NCBI GenBank assembly: GCA_900315675.1
Contig: OMZY01000007.1
Span: forward strand, 1 to 64,000
Direction: 5' to 3'
Length of the DNA: 64,000 nt
Origin: an uncultured Eubacteriales bacterium
Lineage (GTDB): Bacteria > Bacillota > Clostridia > Christensenellales > Aristaeellaceae
The notes beneath the pieces were generated by a model, which was given only the letters and a program-made list of their open reading frames with translations, had not been told where the DNA came from and made no database searches. This document shows, piece by piece, positions 33,323 through 40,530 of the stretch (position 1 is its first letter; each line of letters starts with the position of its first letter). The position numbers were made by a program, and so were the translations under genes.

Positions 33323-33353
33323 ATTCTAAACGTTGGAACAGTTCCAATGTCAA
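33323..33353 (-). promoter_or_regulatory. MerR-type promoter of the flavoprotein gene
   Basis: On the minus strand TTGACA (33348-33353) and TAGAAT (33323-33328) are 19 bases apart, two longer than normal. The spacer holds the perfect palindrome TTGGAAC-N-GTTCCAA (33333-33347). This is the exact geometry that MerR-family activators untwist. The MerR gene is adjacent and divergent. Confidence 0.87.
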
Positions 33354-33364
33354 GCCGACCGTGC

Positions 33365-33370
33365 TATAAT
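33365..33370 (+). promoter_or_regulatory. -10 element of the MerR regulator gene
   Basis: TATAAT lies 40 bases before the merR-like start. With a 17-bp spacer the -35 would fall on TTCCAA, inside the palindrome, so MerR binding would also block its own transcription. Confidence 0.5.
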
Positions 33371-33409
33371 CTGGCTGGATCCAGATGATTCCCCGACCGG
33401 AGGAAAACC

Positions 33410-34207
33410 ATGAAAATCAACGACGCCTCCCGCTCCACCGGCATCTCCCGGGACATGATCCGGTATTATGAAAAACTGGGCCTGGTCACCCCCGTCCACC
33501 TGCCCAACGGCTACCGGGACTATTCGGACGACGACCTGTACCTGCTCACCGTGATCCGGTACCTGTCCAACCTGGGCGTGCCGCTGAAGGTGATCTCCCG
33601 CGCCTTTGAGAGCGGGGAAACGGAGCTTGTGGTGGGCAACCTGCAGGATGAAATCGGCCGCCTGAACCTGCTCAAGGCCCAGATCGATATCCGCATCGCC
33701 GCCGCCAAAGAATCCATTGCCTGCTTCAACATGCTGTCCTCCGGCACTTCCGGGGAGATTTACAACGCCCCGGAGCGGTACCTGCTCTCCTTCGGCAGCC
33801 TTCCCTATCCGGAATACCGGTCCGGTCCGGAAGCCGGCGGCTTCTTCAGCTTTTACTACCGCCAGGCCTACCGGGCGGAAGGCCGGAATATCCCGCAGGG
33901 CGAAGCTGACCGGGGTCTCCTGCTGTACAGTCCCCTGCCCGGCGCGGAGCGCGTTCCGCCCCAGCCCTGCCTGCGGACGGTCATTGCCTATCCGTCCGAA
34001 AGCCGGCGCCTGCTGGGCGCCCGGGAGCTGTCGGAACCCCTGCGGCAGGCCCGCACCCTGACAGGCCGAACCGAATTCACGGTGCTCATCCGCCAATTCT
34101 TCCGCCGGAAGCACAGCCCGGACGCAGCATTCCTCTGCGCGGAAATTCTGCTGGGAGGAGGAGTAAACAGTTCAGAATTCATAATTCAGAATTCAGAATT
34201 CAAATGA
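33410..34207 (+). CDS. MerR family transcriptional regulator
   Basis: The 265-residue protein begins with the MerR HTH: MKINDASRSTGISRDMIRYY, EKLGLVTPVHLPNGYRDYSD and DDLYLLTVIRYLSNLGVPLK. A dimerisation helix and a ~150-residue C-terminal effector domain follow. Cys at 105 in ACFNMLSSG is the only clear conserved-type cysteine there, so metal sensing is not obvious. The gene is divergent from the flavoprotein gene, whose promoter has the MerR geometry. The last ten residues (SEFIIQNSEF K) are written by an ATTCANA repeat into which the frame runs. Confidence 0.9.
   Translation: MKINDASRSTGISRDMIRYYEKLGLVTPVHLPNGYRDYSDDDLYLLTVIRYLSNLGVPLKVISRAFESGETELVVGNLQDEIGRLNLLKAQIDIRIAAAKESIACFNMLSSGTSGEIYNAPERYLLSFGSLPYPEYRSGPEAGGFFSFYYRQAYRAEGRNIPQGEADRGLLLYSPLPGAERVPPQPCLRTVIAYPSESRRLLGARELSEPLRQARTLTGRTEFTVLIRQFFRRKHSPDAAFLCAEILLGGGVNSSEFIIQNSEFK
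34171..34203. repeat. ATTCANA heptamer array inside the 3' end of the MerR gene
   Basis: The array is TTCAGAATTCATAATTCAGA and so on, with four to five heptamers. It encodes the last residues of the MerR protein and ends at its stop codon. Confidence 0.85.
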
Positions 34208-34523
34208 TCTCTTTACAGAAGGTGTTCCTTTAAGCAGAAGGTTTACATCTCCGGAGGAGATCTTTCGACGCGGCCTTCGGCCTTGCTCAAGATGACAACG
34301 TGGACGCTGCGAGTCATTCTTTACATAAGAGTCTGACACTCCCAGCAAAAGACGCAGCGCTCTGCAGGATGTGATCAGAAGACAGGTTCACTGTCTTTTC
34401 ATACAAAAACAGGACCACCGGCAATTCTGCCGGTGGTCCTGTTCCGTATGATTACAGTTCCTTTTCCATGCTGTCCATCAGATCCGGAATGTCCTGCCGA
34501 TATACCAGGCATCATTTTTAACA
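34208..34523. other. Intergenic stretch with repeat fragments and terminator
   Basis: No gene seen. From 34206 to 34262 a ~50-base segment (CTCTTTACAGAAGGTGTTCC onward) is related to 36955-37005. It continues into a GATCTTTCGACGCGGCCTTC hairpin-rich part similar to the composite repeats. The terminator at 34405-34442 follows. Confidence 0.6.
34405..34442 (-). terminator. Terminator of HTH-nucleotidyltransferase gene
   Basis: A perfect 15-bp stem ACAGGACCACCGGCA/TGCCGGTGGTCCTGT is followed on the minus strand by TTTTTG. Confidence 0.85.
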
Positions 34524-34997
34524 TTATCCATAAATCCTGATCCCGTCCTTCAGCACTTCATTCAGCAATTCACTGTTTCCGGCCAGTTGTTTCACGTCCA
34601 GCAAGTCAATTTTCTTTCGCAGTTTTTCCCGTAATTTTTCCGCCAGTTCATAGAACCGGAGTCCTGTGGTTTCAGAAGAGACCAGCAGATCAACGTCGCT
34701 TCTTTCAGTCGCCTTTCCCTTGGCATAGGAGCCAAAGAGATAGCAATACTGCACTGCATAGTCCTTCATGATTTCCCCGCATGCCTCCCTGATCTCCTCC
34801 ATTGTCAGGATTCCATGCTCTTCATCCAAACGTCCAAGCTCGCTCATCTCCGCAAGCAGGAGGCGGTACATCGGCGTTCCTTTTTTATCTTCCTGATTTT
34901 CATAGGAAATATAGGAACGCAGCGAAATACCGGCTTTCTCCGCCGCTTCCCGTTGAGTCATACGATTTTTAAGCCGTTGCTCTTTCAGCTCAGTCAT
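34524..34997 (-). CDS. HTH-minimal nucleotidyltransferase fusion protein
   Basis: The 157-residue protein joins an N-terminal XRE-type HTH (residues 1-45: RLKNRMTQREAAEKAGISLR) to a MNT-type nucleotidyltransferase domain. The latter has YLFGSYAKGKATERSDVDLL (GSYxxG...SDxDL, the metal and nucleotide site) near residue 88. MNT proteins usually pair with HEPN toxins and can neutralise them by nucleotidylation; no HEPN partner is present here. Three phased 13-bp palindromes lie directly upstream, so the protein probably represses its own gene. GGAGG precedes the ATG. Confidence 0.87.
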   Translation of the reverse strand: MTELKEQRLKNRMTQREAAEKAGISLRSYISYENQEDKKGTPMYRLLLAEMSELGRLDEEHGILTMEEIREACGEIMKDYAVQYCYLFGSYAKGKATERSDVDLLVSSETTGLRFYELAEKLREKLRKKIDLLDVKQLAGNSELLNEVLKDGIRIYG

Positions 34998-35028
34998 TCG
35001 CTTTGCACCTCCTTCCAGTGATTATTAT

Positions 35029-35106
35029 GCAATATTTGCACTTTGTTGTCAATTCCATATGCAATTTTTGCATCTTCCATCTTTACAATATATGCAGATT
35101 TTGCAC
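35029..35106. promoter_or_regulatory. Three phased TGCANATTTTGCA-type operators
   Basis: TGCAATATTTGCA (35029-35041), TGCAATTTTTGCA (35061-35073) and TGCAGATTTTGCA (35094-35106) lie 32 and 33 bases apart, about three helical turns each. They begin 32 bases upstream of the HTH-nucleotidyltransferase start and cover its promoter. Confidence 0.82.
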
Positions 35107-35169
35107 ATCTTCGTTCATTTCAATGTGCAAACAAAAGGAGAGGGTTCGTTCACCCTCTCCCGCGTATCG

Positions 35170-35271
35170 CTTTGCTTTTTCTTTTTCTCCGCCGAAGATC
35201 TTCAGTACATCCTCCAGCTCCCTGTCTCCGCCCTTCCAGATACAGATATGTTCATCAGTGAATTCCTTCAC
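35170..35271 (-). pseudogene. Possible remnant of the anti-sigma C-terminus
   Basis: On the minus strand a frame begins MKEFTDEHICIWKGGDRELE followed by DVLKIFGGE. This aligns with the C-terminal end of the neighbouring anti-sigma protein (MKFYEERIWIWGFGNYDPAE, then LLKMFNGD). It looks like a decayed tandem copy of the 3' end of that gene. The frame continues to 35083, but I see no ribosome binding site. Confidence 0.45.
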
Positions 35272-35328
35272 GTCGTTTTCCTGCGGTCCGGGGAACGGAG
35301 GGACTGTTCTTTTATCGTTCCTTCCGCA

Positions 35329-36306
35329 TCAATCCCCGTTAAACATCTTCAGGAGTTCCGCCGGGTCATAGTTTCCAAAACCCCAGATCCATATACGTTC
35401 TTCATAAAACTTCATGGTTGCTTCTTCGTACGGATCCAGGCTGATAAGCCCCTTACAGGCAACCGGCTCCTTCAGCTTTCTGACCATGACCACATCCCGG
35501 TCACTGTCGTTCAGGTGGTTGCGGATCAGCAGGGCGCCGTCCATGCCCCGGGCTTCCGCCTGTTCCACGGTTTCCCCTTCATTCAGGCCTGTCGCGTCAG
35601 GCAGTTCCTCATACCACAGCAGGCTCTGGATACTATAATTCCTTCCATCCTTCATCCCTATATTGACATTATACTGGAGCGGTAAGGCGTCCGCCTCATC
35701 CATACGGTAACGGATGTAATGGATCGGACCTGCGTCACCGCTCGCGACCACTTCCAGCTTCCCGGTATCCTTGCAGACCAGGGTCACCACCGCGTCGAAA
35801 TATTCATACTCGCCTTCCGGGAAACGTGCTGGTGCCGTCAGCGTCGTAACGCCGGACATGTAATCCAGGAAATCCTCTGCGCAGCGGAAATGCTTTTCCG
35901 CCTGTTTATCCGTACTGTTTTCACCGTTTGGATAATCCTCGGAATCGAACCATGCCCTGACCATCTCATCATCCGGCACGGTATCCTTATAGCGTAAAAG
36001 GCTGCCAATCAACGGCTCTTCATTTTCAGATACTCCCTGCGGTTCCTCCGGCGCCACAGTGCTGGTCACCTCGCCCTGCCAGTTCACGATCCGGAACATG
36101 GAGGTCACACCGTATGCCACGGTGCCCAGGGTCAGGATCATCGCCAGGGCCAGCACCAGGCTCTTTATCCACTTTCTCTTCATTTTTCCTTCTCCTTCCG
36201 CTTCAGAAGCAATGATGCTCTGAGCCAGCAGGAGATTGGCCTTCAGGTCGGAAGCATAACGATCCAGTGATTCGCGGAACTCGTCCGCGCTGATCTTCTT
36301 ATTCAT
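35329..36306 (-). CDS. Membrane anti-sigma factor (second pair)
   Basis: The 325-residue protein has about 45 cytoplasmic residues, one transmembrane helix (LVLALAMILTLGTVAYGV) and a ~255-residue outside domain that ends in IWIWGFGNYDPAELLKMFNG. Its ATG overlaps the end of the sigma gene by 8 bases. The layout matches the first pair, although the outside domain is shorter and unrelated in sequence as far as I can see. It should hold the sigma factor inactive until an outside signal arrives; the signal is unknown. Confidence 0.75.
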   Translation of the reverse strand: MNKKISADEFRESLDRYASDLKANLLLAQSIIASEAEGEGKMKRKWIKSLVLALAMILTLGTVAYGVTSMFRIVNWQGEVTSTVAPEEPQGVSENEEPLIGSLLRYKDTVPDDEMVRAWFDSEDYPNGENSTDKQAEKHFRCAEDFLDYMSGVTTLTAPARFPEGEYEYFDAVVTLVCKDTGKLEVVASGDAGPIHYIRYRMDEADALPLQYNVNIGMKDGRNYSIQSLLWYEELPDATGLNEGETVEQAEARGMDGALLIRNHLNDSDRDVVMVRKLKEPVACKGLISLDPYEEATMKFYEERIWIWGFGNYDPAELLKMFNGD

Positions 36307-36823
36307 CCAGTTCTCTCCCTTCCAGCATTTTCTTCAGTTTCTCCCTTCCCCGTTTCAGCCTGCCCGAAACCGAGGAATGGGAAAGGTTCAGCGCATCCGC
36401 AATTTCGTTCACATTCATTCCCTGATAGTAGTACAGGAGGATCACTTCCCGCAGCTTATAGGGCAGCTTCATCACCGCCTCCGCCAGTTCCGCGTCGTTC
36501 CTTTTTTCCGGTTCTTCCTCCGCTGGCAGCATTTCCGGCGTCACATGACGGTTCATAAAGCGGAACCAGCCTGAATGGTTCATGTCATAGCACACCCGGG
36601 TTGCGATCTTCATGATCCAGGTTTTCTCGCTGCAGTCACCCCGGTAATTGTCCAGCGTCCGGTACAGTTTCAGGAAGGTTTCCTGGGCGGCGTCCTCCGC
36701 CTGCGTCTTGTCGCACAGGCAGTAGTAACACATCCGTAAAACCGGTTCCTGATACCGGTCCACCAGCTGTTCAAAAAGCCGGTTGCGATCCTGAGCAGTG
36801 CCCGGGCCCGTAACATTGCTCAT
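36299..36823 (-). CDS. ECF-type RNA polymerase sigma factor (second pair)
   Basis: The 174-residue protein has region 2 (CDKTQAEDAAQETFLKLYRT, then KTWIMKIATRVCYDMNHS) and region 4 (LPYKLREVILLYYYQGMNVN, then LNLSHSSVSGRLKRGREKL). It is close in layout to the sigma at 27775-28302. CAGGAGGTGAACGGTGA precedes the ATG. CGTCTATATA 20 bases upstream is the probable -10. Confidence 0.92.
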   Translation of the reverse strand: MSNVTGPGTAQDRNRLFEQLVDRYQEPVLRMCYYCLCDKTQAEDAAQETFLKLYRTLDNYRGDCSEKTWIMKIATRVCYDMNHSGWFRFMNRHVTPEMLPAEEEPEKRNDAELAEAVMKLPYKLREVILLYYYQGMNVNEIADALNLSHSSVSGRLKRGREKLKKMLEGRELDE

Positions 36824-36842
36824 TCACCGTTCACCTCCTGAC

Positions 36843-36855
36843 ATCTATATAGACG
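36843..36855 (-). promoter_or_regulatory. ECF-type -10 element
   Basis: CGTCTATATAGAT on the minus strand lies 20 bases before the sigma start, matching CGTCTTTATA before the first sigma gene. Confidence 0.55.
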
Positions 36856-36868
36856 GATGAAAAAGGAA

Positions 36869-36916
36869 AAATGTCGTATTCGGGGAAAAATCTTTTTCCC
36901 CGAACGCGACATTTTT
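36869..36916. terminator. Hairpin AAAAATGTCG...CGACATTTTT
   Basis: A long nested hairpin has outer arms AAAAATGTCG/CGACATTTTT and an inner TTCGGGGAAAAA/TTTTTCCCCGAA stem. It ends on both sides in A or T runs. Confidence 0.75.
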
Positions 36917-36950
36917 AATTATGAATTCAGAATTCAGAATTCAGAATTAG
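36917..36950. repeat. ATTCANA heptamer array
   Basis: About four heptamers, mostly ATTCAGA, directly after the hairpin upstream of the second sigma gene. The first sigma gene has the same hairpin-then-array order. Confidence 0.85.
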
Positions 36951-37022
36951 TATGCTCTCTTTACAAAAGAAGTTCCTTTGAGCAGAAGATTTACATCTCC
37001 GGAGAAAGCAGTGAACGAAACT

Positions 37023-37057
37023 CAATTCTGAATTCTGAATTCATAATTCTTAATTGT
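37023..37057. repeat. ATTCANA heptamer array, inverted
   Basis: AATTCTGAATTCTGAATTCA and what follows is the reverse-strand form of the array. It lies right at the 3' end of the minus-strand membrane-protein gene and encodes part of its stop region. Confidence 0.8.
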
Positions 37058-37445
37058 CTTCCTCTTCCATTTCTATCTTCCGCAGCTTCGACAGCTGACG
37101 AAGCCGGACAATGATCAGCCAGACAAAGGCCAAAGGCGCAAGCATAATCATCAACGCATAACTGGTTGTAAAAGGGAAAGGCACTTTGGGCGCGGTTCCT
37201 TTATATACCTTTTCCCCCACAAACTGGATAACCATATACATACCGCCCACAAAGGTCCCCAGCAGCAGATAAGCCGGAATGCGGCCCAAAGCAGGAGGAC
37301 AGATATCATGAAGGAATTTGTCTCCCCAGTAGGAGAACGCCAGCATCGCAATCAGGATCCCGATGGTGAACGCAATCAGCGCCCGCCAGAGCACCTTCCG
37401 GATTTCCGCCGCCTCGCGCCGGGCCTTTACCGCCTTGCTTCCCAT
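37050..37445 (-). CDS. Small membrane protein, 131 aa
   Basis: The product has three predicted transmembrane helices (about residues 19-38, 57-77 and 95-115) between a basic N-terminus (SKAVKARREAAEIRK) and an acidic C-terminal tail (KIEMEEEDN). I chose the ATG at 37445 because GGAGG lies eight bases upstream. An upstream ATG at 37478 is possible. Function unknown. Confidence 0.65.
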   Translation of the reverse strand: MGSKAVKARREAAEIRKVLWRALIAFTIGILIAMLAFSYWGDKFLHDICPPALGRIPAYLLLGTFVGGMYMVIQFVGEKVYKGTAPKVPFPFTTSYALMIMLAPLAFVWLIIVRLRQLSKLRKIEMEEEDN

Positions 37446-37639
37446 ATTGTCTGCCTCCGATCTTTCCAAATCATTCACATCCTATCACAGATTGCTTCTC
37501 CGCGGTGTAAAAACTCTGTAAACAATGGAGATCGGAGAAATAACCCCCTGTATTTTCCCCTTTCCGCCCTGTTTTCCTGCCTTTCCTGTGAATATACTTG
37601 TCCCATACCGGGAGTTCCCCGGACGAAAGGAGAAGTATC

Positions 37640-38380
37640 ATGCCCACCTGGCTGGGAATTCTGCTGCTTGGAAGTCTTTTCGGCGGACGCCGCCGTAATC
37701 TCGGCAGGAGCCTGCTCTTCGGCGGTCTTCTGGGCTGGCTCTTTCACCGGAACTTTGACACGGATGAAATGGGAAAAGACCTGCACCGGGCCGGCCGCAA
37801 AGTCCGCAAGGTAGTCCGGAACGTGAAGCATGAGTTCCGGGATTTGGGCAGAGCCGTGCGGGAACAGGCCCGGCAGAAAGCGGACGAACAGGTTGACGCC
37901 GCCCTGGAAAGGGTCGAAGCTTCCCAGGCCCGCGATGAAGAACGCCGCCGGAACACGGAGGAAAAAATCGCCGCTGCCCATGAAGCACTCCGCCGCCGGG
38001 AAGAGCTGAAAGCCCAGCGGCTGAACAGCACCCTTGAGAAACTGGAAGCCGTCCGCGCCCGCCGGGTGGAACGGCAGCAGGAAATCGCGGAGCACCTTGC
38101 CGCCGTCCGCGCGGAGATCGCGGAACGCAAAGCGGAACGGGAGCAGCGCAAAGCCGTCCCGGAAACAGCCGCGGTTCCTGGGCGGGAAACCGTTCCCGCC
38201 GCTGAAAAGGAAGTGCACGCGGCGCCCGTGCTCGATTACAATCCCAACGAGGAGCTGGTGGCCGAGCTGGAGCGCAACGCCCGCACCGCCGCCATGGCCG
38301 CGGATGTGCCCACCATTCACTTCCCGGAAGAGGACGGGAAATACAACGCGAGCGATAAATACCTGTATCACTGTGACTGA
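37640..38380 (+). CDS. Membrane-associated coiled-coil protein
   Basis: The 246-residue protein begins with a hydrophobic, glycine-rich hairpin (WLGILLLGSLFGG, then SLLFGGLLGWLF) that may enter the membrane. It continues as a long, highly charged coiled coil rich in Arg, Glu and Ala from about residue 55 to 185, and ends in a linker plus the segment VPTIHFPEEDGKYNASDKYL. AAAGGAG precedes the ATG. No family is recognised. It may be a scaffold or envelope protein. A terminator follows. Confidence 0.65.
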   Translation: MPTWLGILLLGSLFGGRRRNLGRSLLFGGLLGWLFHRNFDTDEMGKDLHRAGRKVRKVVRNVKHEFRDLGRAVREQARQKADEQVDAALERVEASQARDEERRRNTEEKIAAAHEALRRREELKAQRLNSTLEKLEAVRARRVERQQEIAEHLAAVRAEIAERKAEREQRKAVPETAAVPGRETVPAAEKEVHAAPVLDYNPNEELVAELERNARTAAMAADVPTIHFPEEDGKYNASDKYLYHCD

Positions 38381-38416
38381 TGGATCCGTCATCAAGGATT
38401 CAAAAACATCCTCCCA

Positions 38417-38446
38417 GGGAGGCTGCAGGGCAGTCTCCCTTTTTTC
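38417..38446 (+). terminator. Rho-independent terminator
   Basis: GGGAGGCTGC/GCAGTCTCCC with a 3-base loop is followed by TTTTTT. Confidence 0.87.
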
Positions 38447-38551
38447 ATGCATCCCGGAGTAACGCGGTCCTTAGTTAATCCGCTGTTTTCTGTAACGTTT
38501 GTTCCTCTTTTTCGCCCGGAGTTGTCCGTAAAAGTCCATACACAAGCGCCC

Positions 38552-38616
38552 CACTGTTTACACCGTTGTTACATCGCTGTGAATACTCGGTAACATCATG
38601 TATGTTACCTTTATAC
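38552..38616 (+). promoter_or_regulatory. Shared upstream control sequence of DUF4214 genes, copy 1
   Basis: CACTGTTTACACCGTTGTTA, then CATCGCTGTGAATACTCGGT, then AACATCATGTATGTTACCTT. It ends 80 bases before the gene. Close relatives lie before the other two DUF4214 genes. It includes GTTAC/GTAAC half-sites and a possible -10. Confidence 0.8.
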
Positions 38617-38695
38617 TGTCAACAGGACCCCGGGCGGTCATTTCCCCGTGCCGGAGAACAGATCCCGTGACAGGAACAGAAAGGAATGGAACAAC

Positions 38696-40207
38696 ATGAA
38701 AAAACAGACCCTGTGTAAACTCTTTGCCCTGATCGCCAGCCTGCTGCTGGTATGCGGAATGTGCCTCACCGCTTCCGCAGCGGAAACGGGAAAAGGCTTT
38801 TTCGAAGTTGACGGCACCACCCTGATGAAATACAACGGCCCCGGCGGGGAAGTGACCGTGCCCGACGGCATTGAAGTGCTGGGCGAATCGGCGTTTGAAT
38901 TCACCAACGTCACCAAGGTCAACCTGCCCGAAACCCTGAAGGAAATCAAAAACTACTGCTTTCATTCATGCTATGATCTGACAGAGATCACCCTGCCCGC
39001 CTCCCTGAAGACCATCAGCGAAGCGCAGGCCTTCGCCTACAACACCAGTCTCCAGGCCATCAATGTGGCGGAAGGCAATCAGTACTTCACCTCTGTGGAC
39101 GGCGTGCTGTTCGACAAGTCACTGACGACTCTGCTCTTCTATCCGTCCGGCAGGAACCGGGGCGGAGAATACGCCATCCCGGAAGGAACCAAGGCGCTCG
39201 GCTATACTGCGTTTTCAGAGAACGGCCTGACTGCAATTGAGATCCCCTCCACACTCTCAGGTCTGGGCTTCAACCCTGATTTTACAAGCTGTACCAAGCT
39301 GAAGGAATTCAAGGTTTCCGAAAAAAACCCCTACTACCGTGCTGTCGACGGTATGCTGTTTGATCAATACGGCAAGCTGATCTGCTATCCGGCGGGACGG
39401 GAGCAGGAAACGATGACGGCGAAGGATTTCCCGGCGGAGATGAGAGAGATCGGTTCCTGGTCCTTCCAGTTTGCACAGAATCTGAAAAACGTTACGCTCC
39501 CGGACGGAATCACTTCCATTCCCTGGATGTGCTTCACCTTCTCACCCTCCCTGGAAAGCATCACCCTTCCGGCATCCGTGAACTATATCGATGGATATGC
39601 TTTCGCGGACAACGACAGGCTGAAGCAGGTCGTTATCCTGAACCCGGAGGCGAAGATCGTGGCAAAAGACGACCGGTACCCGGACCGGGACAACTACAAC
39701 ATCCTCGATTACTCTCCCCACGCTGTCCTTTACGGACATGAAGGCAGCACCGCCCAGGCCTATGCCAAGGAGTACAACCTGCCCTTCCAGGTCATCAGCC
39801 CTGAGCAGGATCCGACCCGTAACCAGATGATCGACGCCTTCATCGCCCGCTGCTACCAGAACATCCTGGGCCGTGAAGCCACCGCCGATGAACAGAACAC
39901 CTGGTACAAGGACCTTTCTGCCGGCACGAAGACCGCCGCAGAAATCGCCGACCAGCTGGCCACCGGCAACGAATTCAAGCGCAGGCACCTGAGCTTCGCC
40001 GACATGGTGGAAAACCTCTTCCAGGCCATGCTGAACAGGTCCGCCGAAGCGGCCGAGAAGACCGACCTGGTCAATATGCTGAAAAACGGCCAGCGCCTGA
40101 AGTCTGTCCTCAACGCCATCAGCAGTTCCGACGAGTATATCAGCCTCTGCAAAAACTGCGGCCTCACCCCCGGCATCGTCAAGGTTCCGGTGATCATCAA
40201 GAAGTAA
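38696..40207 (+). CDS. Secreted BspA-like leucine-rich repeat protein with C-terminal DUF4214 domain
   Basis: The 503-residue protein has a signal peptide, a BspA-type (LRR_5) leucine-rich repeat region from about residue 45 to 350, and one DUF4214 domain from about 375 to 490. Repeat units read VTVPDGIEVLGESAFEF, KVNLPETLKEIKNYCFHSC and NVTLPDGITSIPWMCF. The DUF4214 part starts at IDAFIARCYQNILGREATAD. BspA-like repeats mediate adhesion or surface display; DUF4214 is a surface-protein module of unknown exact role. The last ~180 bases are almost identical to the end of the gene at 45620-46777. The start at 38696 gives the signal peptide and follows AGAAAGGAA. Confidence 0.87.
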   Translation: MKKQTLCKLFALIASLLLVCGMCLTASAAETGKGFFEVDGTTLMKYNGPGGEVTVPDGIEVLGESAFEFTNVTKVNLPETLKEIKNYCFHSCYDLTEITLPASLKTISEAQAFAYNTSLQAINVAEGNQYFTSVDGVLFDKSLTTLLFYPSGRNRGGEYAIPEGTKALGYTAFSENGLTAIEIPSTLSGLGFNPDFTSCTKLKEFKVSEKNPYYRAVDGMLFDQYGKLICYPAGREQETMTAKDFPAEMREIGSWSFQFAQNLKNVTLPDGITSIPWMCFTFSPSLESITLPASVNYIDGYAFADNDRLKQVVILNPEAKIVAKDDRYPDRDNYNILDYSPHAVLYGHEGSTAQAYAKEYNLPFQVISPEQDPTRNQMIDAFIARCYQNILGREATADEQNTWYKDLSAGTKTAAEIADQLATGNEFKRRHLSFADMVENLFQAMLNRSAEAAEKTDLVNMLKNGQRLKSVLNAISSSDEYISLCKNCGLTPGIVKVPVIIKK

Positions 40208-40287
40208 AACACAGGTTCTGATTCATCCAGGTTGAAAAATCATACAGCCTTTCCCGTCCTCCGGAAGTCATGTGACTGAAAAGAACA

Positions 40288-40345
40288 GGGAAAGAATCGG
40301 GGACAGATTCCCGCGCAGCGCGGTGTCTGTCCCCTCTTTCTTTCC
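40288..40345. terminator. Hairpin with GGGGACAGA arms
   Basis: GGAAAGAATCGGGGACAGA pairs with TCTGTCCCCTCTTTCTTTCC around a GC-rich centre (CGCGCAGCGCG). It lies after the BspA-like gene and belongs to the GGGAC/GTCCC palindromic phrases of this window. Confidence 0.65.
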
Positions 40346-40390
40346 CCGCGCCGTCCAGCTTGTCCGCACGCATGCGTACACATTCTTTGC

Positions 40391-40452
40391 GCAGTTTACA
40401 CGATTGTTACACCGCTGTGATGACACGGTAATCTCATGTATGTTATCTTTGA
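40391..40452 (+). promoter_or_regulatory. Shared upstream control sequence of DUF4214 genes, copy 2
   Basis: GCAGTTTACACGATTGTTAC, then ACCGCTGTGATGACACGGTA, then ATCTCATGTATGTTATCTTT. It ends 79 bases before the gene at 40531. Confidence 0.8.
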
Positions 40453-40530
40453 TTCCGGAAACAGAAACCGGACGGATCTGTCGGCTGCTCCGGGAAACAA
40501 ATGTCACATGAAAAGGAAGGAATCGAACCA

